Below are positions 19,808-30,022 of a DNA stretch of 64,000 bases, in pieces. Both the position numbers and the translations under genes were made by a program. Every line of letters begins with the position of its first letter. The first letter of the stretch is position 1. Under the pieces are notes generated by a model. The model searched no databases, had not been told where the DNA came from, and was given only the letters and a program-made list of their open reading frames with translations. The DNA comes from Neoalteromonas facilis. GTDB taxonomy: Bacteria; Pseudomonadota; Gammaproteobacteria; Enterobacterales; Alteromonadaceae. The DNA is taken from positions 623,815 to 687,814 of the forward strand of contig NZ_PEAY01000003.1 in NCBI RefSeq assembly GCF_002807665.1, read 5' to 3'.

Positions 19808-21604
19808 ATGCAGCATAAGCATATACGTAATTTTAGTATCATCGCTCATATCGACCACGGAAAATCCACATTATCCGATCGACTTATTCAAACATGTGGT
19901 GGCCTCAGTGATAGAGAAATGGCCGCACAAGTACTCGATTCTATGGATTTGGAACGTGAACGTGGTATCACCATCAAAGCACAAAGCGTGACGTTGAACT
20001 ACACCGCGCTAGATGGCGAAACCTATCAATTGAATTTCATTGATACGCCGGGGCATGTCGATTTCACGTATGAAGTATCTCGCTCTTTGGCTGCGTGTGA
20101 AGGCGCGCTGTTAGTTGTTGACGCTGGTCAAGGGGTGGAAGCGCAAACGCTTGCTAATTGCTATACAGCGATTGATATGGATATGGAAGTCGTGCCAATC
20201 CTTAACAAAATCGATTTGCCTCAAGCCGAACCTGAGCGGGTAGCGGAAGAAATAGAAGACATTGTGGGTATTGATGCCATAGACGCGGTACGTTGTTCCG
20301 CAAAAACAGGTGTCGGTATTAGTGACGTTTTAGAAGAAATTGTGAAACGTATACCTCCTCCGGAGGGCGATATTGACGCGCCGTTGAAAGCGTTGATTGT
20401 TGACTCTTGGTTCGATAACTATCAAGGCGTTGTGTCATTGGTTCGTATCGTTGAAGGTTCATTATCGAAAAAAGATAAGATCCAAATAATGTCAAACGGG
20501 CAGGTTCACCAAGTGGATAAAATTGGTGTGTTCACGCCAAAAGCGCTTGAAACGAATGAACTTAAAGCCGGAGAAGTGGGCTTTGTTATTGCCGGTATTA
20601 AAGAAATTCATGGTGCTCCGGTTGGCGATACTATTACGCTAGCGCGCAACCCTGCTGAAAAGCCACTGCCTGGCTTCAAAAAAGTTAAACCACAGGTTTA
20701 TGCCGGTGTATTCCCTGTCAGCTCTGATGATTATGAAGATTTTCGAGATGCCTTGGCTAAATTGAGCCTCAATGACGCCTCGCTGTTTTACGAGCCAGAA
20801 AGCTCTGCAGCTCTGGGCTTTGGATTCCGTATTGGATTCCTGGGTATGTTGCACATGGAAATCATTCAGGAACGTTTAGAGCGTGAATACGATCTTGATC
20901 TGATCACGACAGCGCCAACGGTAGTGTATGAAGTAGTTACCACCAAAGGTGAAACTTTTCAGGTAGACAACCCGTCGAAGTTACCTGCAGTGAATGATAT
21001 CGATGAAATTCGTGAACCGATTGTTGAAGCGCATATTCTTGTGCCGCAAGAGTATTTAGGCAACGTAATAACGTTGTGCGTAGAGAAGCGGGGGATGCAG
21101 GTCAACATGACGTATCATGGCAAGCAGGTCGCGTTAACCTATGATTTGCCTATGGCCGAAGTGGTTTTGGATTTCTTCGATCGATTGAAATCAACCAGCC
21201 GTGGATTTGCTTCATTAGACTATAACTTTAAGCGATTTAATGCAGCCGATATGGTGCGCTTGGATATTTTGATTAACGGCGAGCGCGTTGATGCACTAGC
21301 CGTCATCACTCACCGAGATAATGCACAGCATCGTGGTCGCGAGCTAGTGGATAAGCTTCGTGAGCTTATTCCACGACAGATGTTTGATATTGCGATACAG
21401 GCTGCAATTGGTAATCACGTGATTGCGCGCAGTACGGTTAAGCAATTACGTAAAAACGTTATCGCAAAGTGTTATGGTGGTGACGTGAGCCGTAAGAAGA
21501 AGCTTCTTCAGAAGCAAAAAGAAGGTAAAAAACGCATGAAGCAAGTCGGTAATGTCGAGTTACCGCAAGATGCGTTCTTAGCCGTGTTGAAAGTAGGTAA
21601 GTAA
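19808..21604 (+). CDS. lepA: Elongation factor 4 (LepA)
   Basis: A ribosome-associated GTPase of 598 residues that binds the ribosome like EF-G and acts on stalled or back-translocated complexes and on 30S assembly. G1 (AHIDHGKST) is at residues 12-20, G2 and G3 follow as RGITIK and DTPGHVDF, and G4 is NKIDLP. Domain II, the EF-G-like domain III and the unique C-terminal domain ([16 protein letters not shown], then [16 protein letters not shown]) are all visible, so the protein is full length. The stop overlaps the lepB ATG by one base (TAATG). Confidence 0.98.
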   Translation: MQHKHIRNFSIIAHIDHGKSTLSDRLIQTCGGLSDREMAAQVLDSMDLERERGITIKAQSVTLNYTALDGETYQLNFIDTPGHVDFTYEVSRSLAACEGALLVVDAGQGVEAQTLANCYTAIDMDMEVVPILNKIDLPQAEPERVAEEIEDIVGIDAIDAVRCSAKTGVGISDVLEEIVKRIPPPEGDIDAPLKALIVDSWFDNYQGVVSLVRIVEGSLSKKDKIQIMSNGQVHQVDKIGVFTPKALETNELKAGEVGFVIAGIKEIHGAPVGDTITLARNPAEKPLPGFKKVKPQVYAGVFPVSSDDYEDFRDALAKLSLNDASLFYEPESSAALGFGFRIGFLGMLHMEIIQERLEREYDLDLITTAPTVVYEVVTTKGETFQVDNPSKLPAVNDIDEIREPIVEAHILVPQEYLGNVITLCVEKRGMQVNMTYHGKQVALTYDLPMAEVVLDFFDRLKSTSRGFASLDYNFKRFNAADMVRLDILINGERVDALAVITHRDNAQHRGRELVDKLRELIPRQMFDIAIQAAIGNHVIARSTVKQLRKNVIAKCYGGDVSRKKKLLQKQKEGKKRMKQVGNVELPQDAFLAVLKVGK

Positions 21605-22512
21605 TGGCCAATTATTTCTCATTGATTTTAGTACTGCTAACCGTGTTATCGGGTGTTATTTGGTTAGTCGATGCCCTTTTTTTCGCAAAGAAGCGACAAT
21701 TGCAGGTGGCGACTGGCCACGTATCAGTGAGTGAAGCTGGCGTAATTGATGAGCCGGTTAAAGATCCTTATGTAGTGGATACCGCGAAACAAATATTCCC
21801 GGTGATTGCTTTTGTGTTGGTGTTGCGCTCTTTTATCTATGAACCTTTTCAGATCCCGTCTGGCTCAATGATGCCAACCCTTTTAGTAGGGGATTTTATC
21901 TTAGTTGAGAAATTCGCCTATGGTTTAAAAGATCCGGTTGTTCGTCATAAATTTTTAGAAACGGGCAAGCCGGAACGTGGCGACATTGTGGTGTTCAAAT
22001 ACCCAGAAGACACAAGTATTGATTATATTAAGCGCGTTATTGGCATGCCCGGTGACACGATCGAATATCGAAATAAGCAGATTTTCATAACCCCAGCGTG
22101 TGAACCCGGCAGCGAGTGTGCAGACACCTACGCGGTGCCACTGACCTACGTGAGTAATGATGAGTTTGTGCAAGATATGACGCGATTAGAACGTTACAGT
22201 GAAAAGCTAGGTAACGTGACACATGATATTTTGCGTAATCCACAGCGCATGATCCATCCATCACGTTTTTATCAGCAACCGGGTACGCGTTTGAACCAAT
22301 GGATTGTTCCTGAAAATGAATACTTTGTAATGGGAGACAATCGCGAGAACAGCACAGACAGTCGCTTCTGGGGATTCGTAAAAGATGAACATTTAGTAGG
22401 GCAGGCCGTTGCGATTTGGATTAGTTTTGAGTTTGAACGCAGTGCCGACAGCTTCTTACCTCAATGGGTTCCTACAGGCGTTCGATTTAACCGTGTTGGT
22501 GGTATCGAGTAA
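21604..22512 (+). CDS. lepB: Signal peptidase I
   Basis: The inner-membrane leader peptidase that cuts signal peptides from exported proteins, 302 residues. Two N-terminal membrane helices (about 4-26 and 63-78) are followed by the catalytic domain: Ser88 in IPSGSMMPTLLVGD and Lys143 in DYIKRVIGMPGD, matching Ser90/Lys145 of E. coli. GDNRENSTDSRFWG (box E) is near residue 245. It overlaps lepA by one base. The lepA-lepB-rnc-era order is conserved in gammaproteobacteria. Confidence 0.97.
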   Translation: MANYFSLILVLLTVLSGVIWLVDALFFAKKRQLQVATGHVSVSEAGVIDEPVKDPYVVDTAKQIFPVIAFVLVLRSFIYEPFQIPSGSMMPTLLVGDFILVEKFAYGLKDPVVRHKFLETGKPERGDIVVFKYPEDTSIDYIKRVIGMPGDTIEYRNKQIFITPACEPGSECADTYAVPLTYVSNDEFVQDMTRLERYSEKLGNVTHDILRNPQRMIHPSRFYQQPGTRLNQWIVPENEYFVMGDNRENSTDSRFWGFVKDEHLVGQAVAIWISFEFERSADSFLPQWVPTGVRFNRVGGIE

Positions 22513-22549
22513 GCACATTTGATGTGTGCAACATTCGGGATAAATCTTG

Positions 22550-23242
22550 ATGACAGATATTCAAGCGGCTTCAAAGCATATTGCAAAACACGTCGGTTAT
22601 TCGTTTACCAACGTTGAATTGTTGCAACAGGCGTTGACGCACAGAAGTGCTGCTAAAGATCACAATGAACGACTAGAGTTTCTGGGGGACGCCATTTTAG
22701 GCATGGTAGTCGCTCGCGCTCTGTTTGAACGCTATCCTGATATACCTGAAGGTAAGTTAACGCGCATGCGCGCGAGCCTTGTTAAAGGCGAGACGCTGGC
22801 GCAAATAGGAAAAGAATTTGCCCTGGGAGATTGGATTTTACTCGGCCCGGGGGAACTTAAAAGCGGTGGTCATAGGCGCAGTTCAATCATCGCAGACGCG
22901 GTTGAAGCTATATTTGGCGCCATTTATTTGGATGCGGATGTGGCAGTGTGTGAAGAGGTAATTTTAAACTTGCTTGATAATCGTATTGAGCAGTTAGACC
23001 CCAATGCACATCCGAAAGATCCTAAAACCCAATTACAAGAATACCTGCAGTCGCGCCGTTTGCCGTTACCCGAGTATGAAGTGACCAACATTGAAGGCAA
23101 GGATCATGCTCAAACATTCTATGTTGATTGCAACGTCAATAATGTCGACCAGACAACCAGTGGCATCGGGAGTAGTCGTCGAAAAGCTGAACAGCATGCT
23201 GCGCAACTGATGTTAGCGCATATCAATACGAAGGTATCCTAA
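22550..23242 (+). CDS. rnc: Ribonuclease III
   Basis: A double-stranded-RNA endonuclease of 230 residues that processes rRNA precursors and some mRNAs. The catalytic signature [13 protein letters not shown] (about residues 37-49) and the second acidic site ([13 protein letters not shown]) are intact. The double-stranded RNA-binding domain occupies about 155-225 ([13 protein letters not shown] to [14 protein letters not shown]). I start at the ATG at 22550; a TTG one codon earlier is possible. It follows lepB by 37 bases and overlaps era by one base (TAATG). Confidence 0.97.
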   Translation: MTDIQAASKHIAKHVGYSFTNVELLQQALTHRSAAKDHNERLEFLGDAILGMVVARALFERYPDIPEGKLTRMRASLVKGETLAQIGKEFALGDWILLGPGELKSGGHRRSSIIADAVEAIFGAIYLDADVAVCEEVILNLLDNRIEQLDPNAHPKDPKTQLQEYLQSRRLPLPEYEVTNIEGKDHAQTFYVDCNVNNVDQTTSGIGSSRRKAEQHAAQLMLAHINTKVS

Positions 23243-24144
23243 TGTCAGAACACGCAACACGCTGTGGTATGGTGGCAATTGTAGGCCGACCCAATGTCGG
23301 CAAATCAACACTTCTAAACCAATTGTTAGAGCAAAAAGTCAGCATTACCTCTCGTAAGCCACAAACGACTCGTCACCGGATTTTAGGTATTGATACACGC
23401 GATAATTGTCAAACTATCTATGTCGATACACCCGGTCTGCACAGCGAAGAGAAACGAGCCATTAATCGCGTAATGAATAGAGCTGCCTCAAGTTCTTTAG
23501 GCGAGGTCAGTTTGGTCCTTTTTGTCGTAGAGGGGACGCGCTGGACAGAAGATGATGAGATGGTGTTAAACAAGATCCGCCAGTCTAAATTACCCTGCTG
23601 GTTGGTCGTCAACAAGATTGACAAAATCGAACAAGAAAGCGCACTAATAGAGCAGCTACAAACACTGAATAAAAAGTTTGAGTTTCAGCACACTATTCCG
23701 GTGTGCAGTAAGTCAGGTAAAAACGTCGACACATTGCGTAAGCTAGTCATAGATGCGCAGCCAGACAGTGAGTTTTATTTCCCTGAAGATTACATTACCG
23801 ACCGTTCTAGTCGCTTTATGGCAGCAGAGATCATCCGCGAAAAACTAATGCGATTTACCGGCGATGAGCTACCTTATTCCGTTACTGTTGAAATCGAACA
23901 GTTTCTGCAAACGGACAATGGCATGTTAAGGATAGGTGGCCTTATACTGGTAGAACGCGAGTCACAAAAACGCATGGTGATCGGAAAAGGTGGTTCCCAC
24001 CTTAAGAAAATCGGTGCAGAAGCTAGAAAAGACATGGAAAACCTGTTCGATAGCAAAGTGTTCTTAGAGCTGTGGGTTAAAGTTAAAAGCGGGTGGGCCG
24101 ACGATGAGCGAGCGTTGCGCTCACTGGGATATACAGACAACTAA
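23242..24144 (+). CDS. era: GTPase Era
   Basis: An essential GTPase needed for 16S rRNA maturation and 30S assembly, 300 residues. G1 is GRPNVGKST (near residue 15), G3 DTPGLH, G4 NKID, and the C-terminal KH domain includes [22 protein letters not shown]. It is coupled to rnc by a one-base overlap, and both act on rRNA. In E. coli era is followed by recO and pdxJ; here pdxH comes next after 9 bases. Confidence 0.97.
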   Translation: MSEHATRCGMVAIVGRPNVGKSTLLNQLLEQKVSITSRKPQTTRHRILGIDTRDNCQTIYVDTPGLHSEEKRAINRVMNRAASSSLGEVSLVLFVVEGTRWTEDDEMVLNKIRQSKLPCWLVVNKIDKIEQESALIEQLQTLNKKFEFQHTIPVCSKSGKNVDTLRKLVIDAQPDSEFYFPEDYITDRSSRFMAAEIIREKLMRFTGDELPYSVTVEIEQFLQTDNGMLRIGGLILVERESQKRMVIGKGGSHLKKIGAEARKDMENLFDSKVFLELWVKVKSGWADDERALRSLGYTDN

Positions 24145-24153
24145 GGCAATAAT

Positions 24154-24795
24154 ATGAGCGATCTGGCGAGTATTCGTAGAAGTTACAAGCAAGGGCGTTT
24201 AACTGAGCAGGATCTTACTAACGATCCGATAGACTTGTTTAACCGCTGGTTAAAAGACGTGGTTGACAGTCAAATCCCTGATCCTACCGCAATGACTGTG
24301 GCAACAGTGGATGAACACGGACAGCCATCACAGCGCATAGTACTGCTCAAAGATGTCAGCAATGAAGGTTTTGTGTTTTTTACAAACCTTGGCAGCCGTA
24401 AAGCCAGAGAACTCAAGCAAAACGCTAAGATCTCACTGCATTTCCCTTGGTACTTACTGGAACGGCAAGTTCGCGTGTGCGGTGAGGCCATACCTTTATC
24501 GCGCAGTGCCGTGGCGAAATACTTTTTATCTCGGCCAAAAGAGAGCCAATTGGCAGCATGGGCATCGAAACAAAGTCAGCCCATCTCAACGCGTGAACTG
24601 TTAATGACCCAGTTTTCACAGTTAAAGCAGAAGTTTGCCGAAGGAGAAGTTCCCGTGCCAGACTTTTGGGGAGGCTATCGAGTTAAACCACACCTCATTG
24701 AGTTTTGGCAAGGAGGCGAACACCGTATGCATGATCGGTTTGAATATACGCTCGATTTAGAAGGCCAATGGCAAACACAGCGCCTAATGCCCTAA
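24154..24795 (+). CDS. pdxH: Pyridoxamine/pyridoxine 5'-phosphate oxidase
   Basis: An FMN enzyme that makes pyridoxal 5'-phosphate from pyridoxine or pyridoxamine phosphate. The 213 residues align along the whole length with E. coli PdxH. Visible are the leading LRRxYxxGxL-like start (SIRRSYKQGRLTEQDL), DPTAMTVATVDEHGQPSQR, FFTNLGSRKARELKQN (FMN binding), SRPKESQLAAWASKQS and the C-terminal FWQGGEHRMHDRFEY. It follows era by 9 bases and overlaps yjjV by 28 bases, so it seems part of the rnc-era operon. The spot is normally held by recO-pdxJ in relatives. Confidence 0.95.
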   Translation: MSDLASIRRSYKQGRLTEQDLTNDPIDLFNRWLKDVVDSQIPDPTAMTVATVDEHGQPSQRIVLLKDVSNEGFVFFTNLGSRKARELKQNAKISLHFPWYLLERQVRVCGEAIPLSRSAVAKYFLSRPKESQLAAWASKQSQPISTRELLMTQFSQLKQKFAEGEVPVPDFWGGYRVKPHLIEFWQGGEHRMHDRFEYTLDLEGQWQTQRLMP

Positions 24796-25559
24796 TCGAT
24801 AGTCACTGCCACCTTGATTTAGACGCATTCGACAGTGACCGTGATGCGGTCATGCAAGCAGCGCAGGCTGCCGGTGTTATGCGTATGCATATTCCCGGTA
24901 CCATTGCGTCTCGATGGGACGCATTATTAGCGGCCGCACAACAGCCGGAAATCGACATTTCGTTGGGGTTGCACCCTTATTTCTTGGATAGCATATCACA
25001 ACAGGATTTGGCGACTCAGTTGCAGCGACTTGATGCATTGCTGAGTGAGCATACCCAATCCATTAGCGCAGTGGGGGAATGCGGGCTAGATGCTGTCATT
25101 GTAGTCGATATAGCACGTCAACTAGCGGTGTTTGAGCGTCATGTTCAGTTGGCGCAAAATCATCAAAAGCCATTGATAGTACACGCACGCAAAACACACC
25201 ATCTCATTCATCAACGCTTATCTGAGTCACGTTTTGTTGGGCGCGGCATTATTCACGCCTTCTCCGGATCGATAGATTTGGCCAAGCAATATGTTGAGCG
25301 AGGATTTCTATTAGGTATCGGCGGCACTATTACATATCCACGTGCGCAAAAAACACGAGACGCGATTCGCCAGATAGGCTTGGACGCGATTGTCTTAGAG
25401 ACCGATTCGCCCGATATGCCGCTGTGTGGTTTTCAGGGGCAAAGGAATACGCCTGCGCAAGTCGTAAAGGTTGCGCGTACAGTGTCAGAGTTGCTTGAGG
25501 AAGATTTCACTACAGTGTGTCAAAAGACCAGCAATAATTATCTAGCGCTGTTTGCCTAG
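24768..25559 (+). CDS. yjjV: TatD-family metal-dependent hydrolase, YjjV type
   Basis: A 263-residue TIM-barrel hydrolase of the TatD family, which contains 3'-5' exonucleases and D-aminoacyl-tRNA deacylase-like enzymes. Metal ligands are all visible: HCH in IDSHCHLDLD, Glu in AVGECGLD, His in IVHARKTHH and IIHAFSGS, and Asp in LETDSPDMPL. The segments GIGGTITYPRAQKTRD and GFQGQRNTPAQV match E. coli YjjV rather than TatD or YcfH. It starts inside pdxH (28-base overlap, other frame), and its 3' end overlaps the convergent ytjB gene by 18 bases. Confidence 0.88.
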   Translation: MANTAPNALIDSHCHLDLDAFDSDRDAVMQAAQAAGVMRMHIPGTIASRWDALLAAAQQPEIDISLGLHPYFLDSISQQDLATQLQRLDALLSEHTQSISAVGECGLDAVIVVDIARQLAVFERHVQLAQNHQKPLIVHARKTHHLIHQRLSESRFVGRGIIHAFSGSIDLAKQYVERGFLLGIGGTITYPRAQKTRDAIRQIGLDAIVLETDSPDMPLCGFQGQRNTPAQVVKVARTVSELLEEDFTTVCQKTSNNYLALFA

Positions 25560-26192
25560 TCGTTGCTTGGCGCGTAATTGTCTATGAAAGCGAAACCGTA
25601 ATTTGTAGAACGCTCGTGTAATATACAGTGCGCCTAAAGCCGCAAGTATCATAAATACAATGCGTTGTTTGTTGAGTTGTTCTTGATACTTATTGTGATG
25701 TGCCATGACACTTTGAGGGTCAAGTTCAACTTGCAGGTAGCCAATGATTTGCTTCTCCGGGTTAGTTGTATCTGACGATTCACTCTCCGGCAAGGACGAA
25801 TATGTTCTTTCAATATTGGCAACAAAGGTAAGGGGGGACTGTTTTTGCTGTTTGAAGAAAGCGACAAAGCCATCTTTATAGCCAACGTTAGCTAGCACTC
25901 TCCCTCTGAAATCATAAATACTGGCTGCTGTTACATGCGGATCTGACAATAACTGCTCAAGCGATAGTTGAAGCGATGTAGAGTCACTCTCTTCGACAAA
26001 ATGTGTCAAGTCTAGGGCCTTTTGCTGGACTAGACTTCTACCTAATTGCTGGGCTTGTACTGAATAAAATTGTGTTGTTTGTGTTTTGTTTACCCACCAC
26101 AAGTTTGCACCAACAGCTACGCCTATGGTGATTAATAATAAGTTCGCTATACGCTTATAGACGGTATAGGTGCTGTGGGTTTTTATAGCCAA
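25542..26192 (-). CDS. ytjB: YtjB/AhpA (Smp)-family inner-membrane protein
   Basis: A 216-residue protein with a membrane segment near the N-terminus (about 13-32) and another near 178-195, enclosing a periplasmic domain of about 145 residues with ASIYDFRGRVLANVGY. The C-terminus is a short, very basic cytoplasmic tail. This topology and the divergent position next to serB and near radA match YtjB (Smp) of E. coli and AhpA of Pseudomonas-like bacteria. The biochemical function is unknown. The 3' end overlaps yjjV by 18 bases on the opposite strand. Confidence 0.75.
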   Translation of the reverse strand: MAIKTHSTYTVYKRIANLLLITIGVAVGANLWWVNKTQTTQFYSVQAQQLGRSLVQQKALDLTHFVEESDSTSLQLSLEQLLSDPHVTAASIYDFRGRVLANVGYKDGFVAFFKQQKQSPLTFVANIERTYSSLPESESSDTTNPEKQIIGYLQVELDPQSVMAHHNKYQEQLNKQRIVFMILAALGALYITRAFYKLRFRFHRQLRAKQRLGKQR

Positions 26193-26319
26193 ACATCAAC
26201 TTCCGCAAAACAAAGACATCACATTAAGCTAATCAAGAATAATTGCCAAGGGTTGTTTCAAGTTACATGCGCATTCTGTAGACTCTGCTAAACCAGCGAT
26301 TTGTTTAGAATTTATAGCA

Positions 26320-27366
26320 GTGAATGTCGACAATTTAGTGACTTTTTCTCTCCAGTCAGAGCATGAGCTTTGCAGCTACGTTAGTTTTCAATCTATGGTC
26401 GAACCATCGATTGGCGACATGTTTTTCACTCTGACCGAGTCTGGCGCTTGGAAATCCTGTAAGGACCTATCAGCGAGGCAGTCATTGGATTGGTTGCACG
26501 TCGTTATTGATGCGCCGACTTGGGCTTTGGTGAGCGAAATTTATCGTGAGATCTTTGACATTTGCAGCATAGCCGGATTTTATGTTCACCCACTAAGTGA
26601 TTTTAACGTAGCGAGAGTTGGACTTGTTTTTCCGTTATCGGGAGCGCTTAGTGAAAGCGAGCAGCAACTAGTGATGTCGATTGCGACGCGTTATGGTATC
26701 GATCTTTCGATAACAGCTAATGCACCGACTCTTGCCCAGCCAGGTCTTTTGGTGATGGACATGGATAGTACGGTTATTGCGTGCGAATGTATTGATGAAA
26801 TAGCGAAACTTGCTGGTGTAGGAGAAGCTGTTTCTGAGGTTACCGAACGGGCGATGCGCGGAGAGCTTGATTTCGCTGAAAGCTTGCGTTCGCGAGTGGC
26901 TTGTTTGAAAGGTCTACCTGTGGAAACACTGCAACAGATAAAGCATCGACTGCCGATTATGCCGGGTCTCGTTCGATTGTTAAATGTACTACAGCAAAAG
27001 GGCTGGCGCACTGCAATCGCATCAGGTGGGTTCACCTACTTTGCCGACCATTTACGTCAGCGCTTTGGTCTTGATGATGCGGTTGCAAACGTATTGGCAC
27101 TTGAAGGCAATACATTGAACGGAGAGGTCGAGGGCCGAATAGTGGATGCTAATGTGAAAGCTGAAACGGTATCGTCGCTGGCACAAAAATGGCAAATTTC
27201 ACCACAGCAAACGGTGGCAATGGGTGATGGTGCAAACGATTTAGTTATGATGAATACGGCCAAGCTAGGCGTCGCTTTTAAAGCTAAACCTATCGTTCAA
27301 CAACAAGCTGATACGAATATCCAGTGGGGTGGGCTTGATACTGCGTTAATGTATTTGCGTTACTGA
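26320..27366 (+). CDS. serB: Phosphoserine phosphatase
   Basis: A HAD-family phosphatase catalysing the last step of serine synthesis. The nucleophile motif DMDST (D147, D149) begins the catalytic half. The other HAD motifs are ASGGFTYFAD (motif II), the Lys region near VKAETVSSLAQKW and MGDGANDLVMM. The N-terminal 140 residues form the ACT-like regulatory region seen in the long SerB type. The start is a GTG at 26320, the first start in frame after the upstream stop. The stop codon region overlaps the convergent PilZ gene by 7 bases. glyA, which uses the serine, lies at 38.5 kb. Confidence 0.95.
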   Translation: MNVDNLVTFSLQSEHELCSYVSFQSMVEPSIGDMFFTLTESGAWKSCKDLSARQSLDWLHVVIDAPTWALVSEIYREIFDICSIAGFYVHPLSDFNVARVGLVFPLSGALSESEQQLVMSIATRYGIDLSITANAPTLAQPGLLVMDMDSTVIACECIDEIAKLAGVGEAVSEVTERAMRGELDFAESLRSRVACLKGLPVETLQQIKHRLPIMPGLVRLLNVLQQKGWRTAIASGGFTYFADHLRQRFGLDDAVANVLALEGNTLNGEVEGRIVDANVKAETVSSLAQKWQISPQQTVAMGDGANDLVMMNTAKLGVAFKAKPIVQQQADTNIQWGGLDTALMYLRY

Positions 27367-29867
27367 CGCAACAATGCCTCTATATTATCGGTTTCGACCA
27401 CTATACTGCTGGGCGAGCGGTAATTATCACTGATTTGCTGGCTATTAAAACCGTACCGGTACATCACTTCATCAGTGATATCAATGAGGTTACCCATTGC
27501 TCCGATATTCCAAAGTTGCTCTTCCAGCTCTTTGGCGCGGTGAATGGCATAAACACTGACGTAGTTAAACTCTGATTGCAGCAGTTCTAAATCGGGTCTT
27601 CCTGTGAGTGCCATATACACATGTAAAGCAATGAATTGTCCACTTCTTAGCGCACTATGGATAAATTGTTCCCGTTGAGTGTTGTCGAGGAACTGTTCCG
27701 CAAAGCGAGGCTTAATTGCTTCGTTTAATTCGGTTGCTGTCGGGTTAAAGGCGATAAATAACTCACGGTGCAATGGATTCGGTTCAATTCGCAATTGTGT
27801 TATTGCTTCTTGAATAAATGAATATTCTCTTGAGCGGTCACGATACAAAAATTCAAGGTTAAATTGTCCGGGTTCCGCGAATTGCTCACCAAGTTTGGCA
27901 ATGCGGGAACTTTGTCCATGATCAATTACTGTGTCAGGCACATATTGGCCTTGTTCTTTGCGAATGAAAAAGGCAATGTTCTCGACATTTTTCGCATACA
28001 TACAGCGCAGAGCATGACCAATGCCTGGAATTTCTTCATCATCTGCGTAAGCCTTCATGCGGCTTTTATTATGTTTTATTAAATCTTCGAAGAACAATTT
28101 AGCCACATTACCGTCTTCGTTAATGACCTTTAGATGAAGGACGTTGCGATCATTGCTGATATTGATCACGCGGTATTTTAGGTTGTCTAGCGAGTATTTC
28201 TTGGTGATTTTTTGCAGATGAGGAAATGCTAAGACAATACGACTGTTAATGTCACCATGAAAAAAGCTATCGAGCTCAATGCGAAGCCCTTGTACTGAGA
28301 CATCCTCGCTGACTCCCGATAATGTGATGTCATCAAATTGAATTTCAACGCGTGAGCGCAATTGGTAACGGGTCTCGACACGTTGTTCCAAATATTTAAA
28401 ACGGAAGGTCTTTACATCTGCAGGTGGCTTATTGCGCGGGTGACCGAATATTTTCAATTTGGCTAATTCAGAACGCTTTATCGGTTGTCGCTCATAGCAC
28501 TGCTGACCCCATTCAGAGGTAACGTCGGTGACTAATAAAATATGTTTTAAATTTTTCAGCCTCGCCATTAAGCGGGGGGCCGGTGGGTTGTTTTGACGTT
28601 TTACCGCGTCACTGACTGAATCTGGGATCGACAACGGCACATGGGCTTGCTCAGGCGTAACATCGGTCAACTGAAGTTTAAACACTCGCCAACTGACTTT
28701 TCGAGCGCCGAAGCCGAGAAATACAGAACGTAAACTGTGGTGACGATCAAGTTCATCCATACTGGCCGAATAATAGTAAATTTTGCCATCTTTTACGTGC
28801 GTAAAGGTAAAGACAAAGCATTCGCGCTGGCCCTGCGGCGCTTCAGCGATATTGGCAACTCGATCATGGTTACACAGATAACCAATACGGAATTTGTCTA
28901 ATTCGTCAGTCCAATATTGTATGGTGTTTCGATTAGCGTCATTGAGCATGGCGTAACGCGGTATATAGCGTTCTTCTATGCAGTCGATAAAAATCGGCAG
29001 CGAAGGAAAACGCGGGGTGTAATACTGCTCGCACGTTTTGCTTTTGATGGCAGCCAAGGTGTTGTCCATATTCACTTTGTAACGACGTTTGTTACCGTGA
29101 ATAAATTTCTCTAAGAAATCGTCGAATTGAGGATTTTTGTCTTCTGCTAAGCGCTTTAAACGCAGACGCTGTTCTTTTTGAATACGCTCAATTTCAACGA
29201 TTTGGTAACTGATACCGTGACGCTTGTCCAACGCATATTCTGCTTCCATGCCGCGAAAGTAGACAGATAGCTTTTCGTTAGGCTTAAACAAATAGTCTGA
29301 ATTGAGTTTTACTCGCATACCCGAGCGAGAAATATCGATACTGGTGGCTAGAACACTATTGTTGTGTTCAGTGAATAGCTCCAGTGCAACCGCATAATTC
29401 ATGCGTTCATCGTCACGCTTTGGATAGGCCATTAAAGTGGTTAATGGCGCAATGTACCGTTCAGACGGTTGTTTTTGTGTCGTGATTTCATCAAGGGGAG
29501 CGTTTTCAGCTTCTTCTCGCATCAACTTTAAGTTGTTTTCAGTGCGATGCACAGCTTCATATACGCCGAGTGTGTATTGCCCAAATATGCGCACCTGTTG
29601 TTCAAATGCTTCGCGAGCGATGCTGTCTAAGTAATGCTGGCGTCCTTCATGTTCATAAAGCTCACACTCGCCATCTACTTTGCCGCGTAAATCGATGACA
29701 CGGATACACGGACGCGCCAAACGCTTGAGCTCCATTTTTAATAGAAAGCGTCTGTCTCGGCTTAGATGGCTCGCAACCTGATTGAGAACCTGATTAAATT
29801 CAGGTTCATTGATCATGGGTTTCAATCGCTCAATCAGGTCACTGTATTCTTTTATATCTGGGCTCAT
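27360..29867 (-). CDS. Large protein with two PilZ domains (c-di-GMP effector candidate)
   Basis: An 835-residue cytoplasmic protein with no signal peptide or membrane segment. Two PilZ domains are visible, each with both c-di-GMP motifs: RxxxR at 151-155 with DxSxxG at 178-183, and RxxxR at 496-500 with DxSxxG at 522-527. PilZ domains bind cyclic-di-GMP and change shape or partner binding. The N-terminal 140 residues are charged and helical. The regions at 250-480 and 600-835 look folded but I do not recognise them. It lies between serB and radA, divergent from radA, and 1.8 kb from an orphan GAF-GspE ATPase and a GGDEF gene. Its output is unknown. Confidence 0.85.
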   Translation of the reverse strand: MSPDIKEYSDLIERLKPMINEPEFNQVLNQVASHLSRDRRFLLKMELKRLARPCIRVIDLRGKVDGECELYEHEGRQHYLDSIAREAFEQQVRIFGQYTLGVYEAVHRTENNLKLMREEAENAPLDEITTQKQPSERYIAPLTTLMAYPKRDDERMNYAVALELFTEHNNSVLATSIDISRSGMRVKLNSDYLFKPNEKLSVYFRGMEAEYALDKRHGISYQIVEIERIQKEQRLRLKRLAEDKNPQFDDFLEKFIHGNKRRYKVNMDNTLAAIKSKTCEQYYTPRFPSLPIFIDCIEERYIPRYAMLNDANRNTIQYWTDELDKFRIGYLCNHDRVANIAEAPQGQRECFVFTFTHVKDGKIYYYSASMDELDRHHSLRSVFLGFGARKVSWRVFKLQLTDVTPEQAHVPLSIPDSVSDAVKRQNNPPAPRLMARLKNLKHILLVTDVTSEWGQQCYERQPIKRSELAKLKIFGHPRNKPPADVKTFRFKYLEQRVETRYQLRSRVEIQFDDITLSGVSEDVSVQGLRIELDSFFHGDINSRIVLAFPHLQKITKKYSLDNLKYRVINISNDRNVLHLKVINEDGNVAKLFFEDLIKHNKSRMKAYADDEEIPGIGHALRCMYAKNVENIAFFIRKEQGQYVPDTVIDHGQSSRIAKLGEQFAEPGQFNLEFLYRDRSREYSFIQEAITQLRIEPNPLHRELFIAFNPTATELNEAIKPRFAEQFLDNTQREQFIHSALRSGQFIALHVYMALTGRPDLELLQSEFNYVSVYAIHRAKELEEQLWNIGAMGNLIDITDEVMYRYGFNSQQISDNYRSPSSIVVETDNIEALLRQ

Positions 29868-30022
29868 TATGCTTGTTAAATAGGCTGCCTTTAAAACAAA
29901 TGTGATAGAGCAACGGGATTAAATCCTGTAATCTTTATCGGCAAATTATTCATCTACACCAGTGACATAGCTAAATTCTTTTCACTGGGCAATAAAACCG
30001 AAATAAACCAACGTGAGATTTC

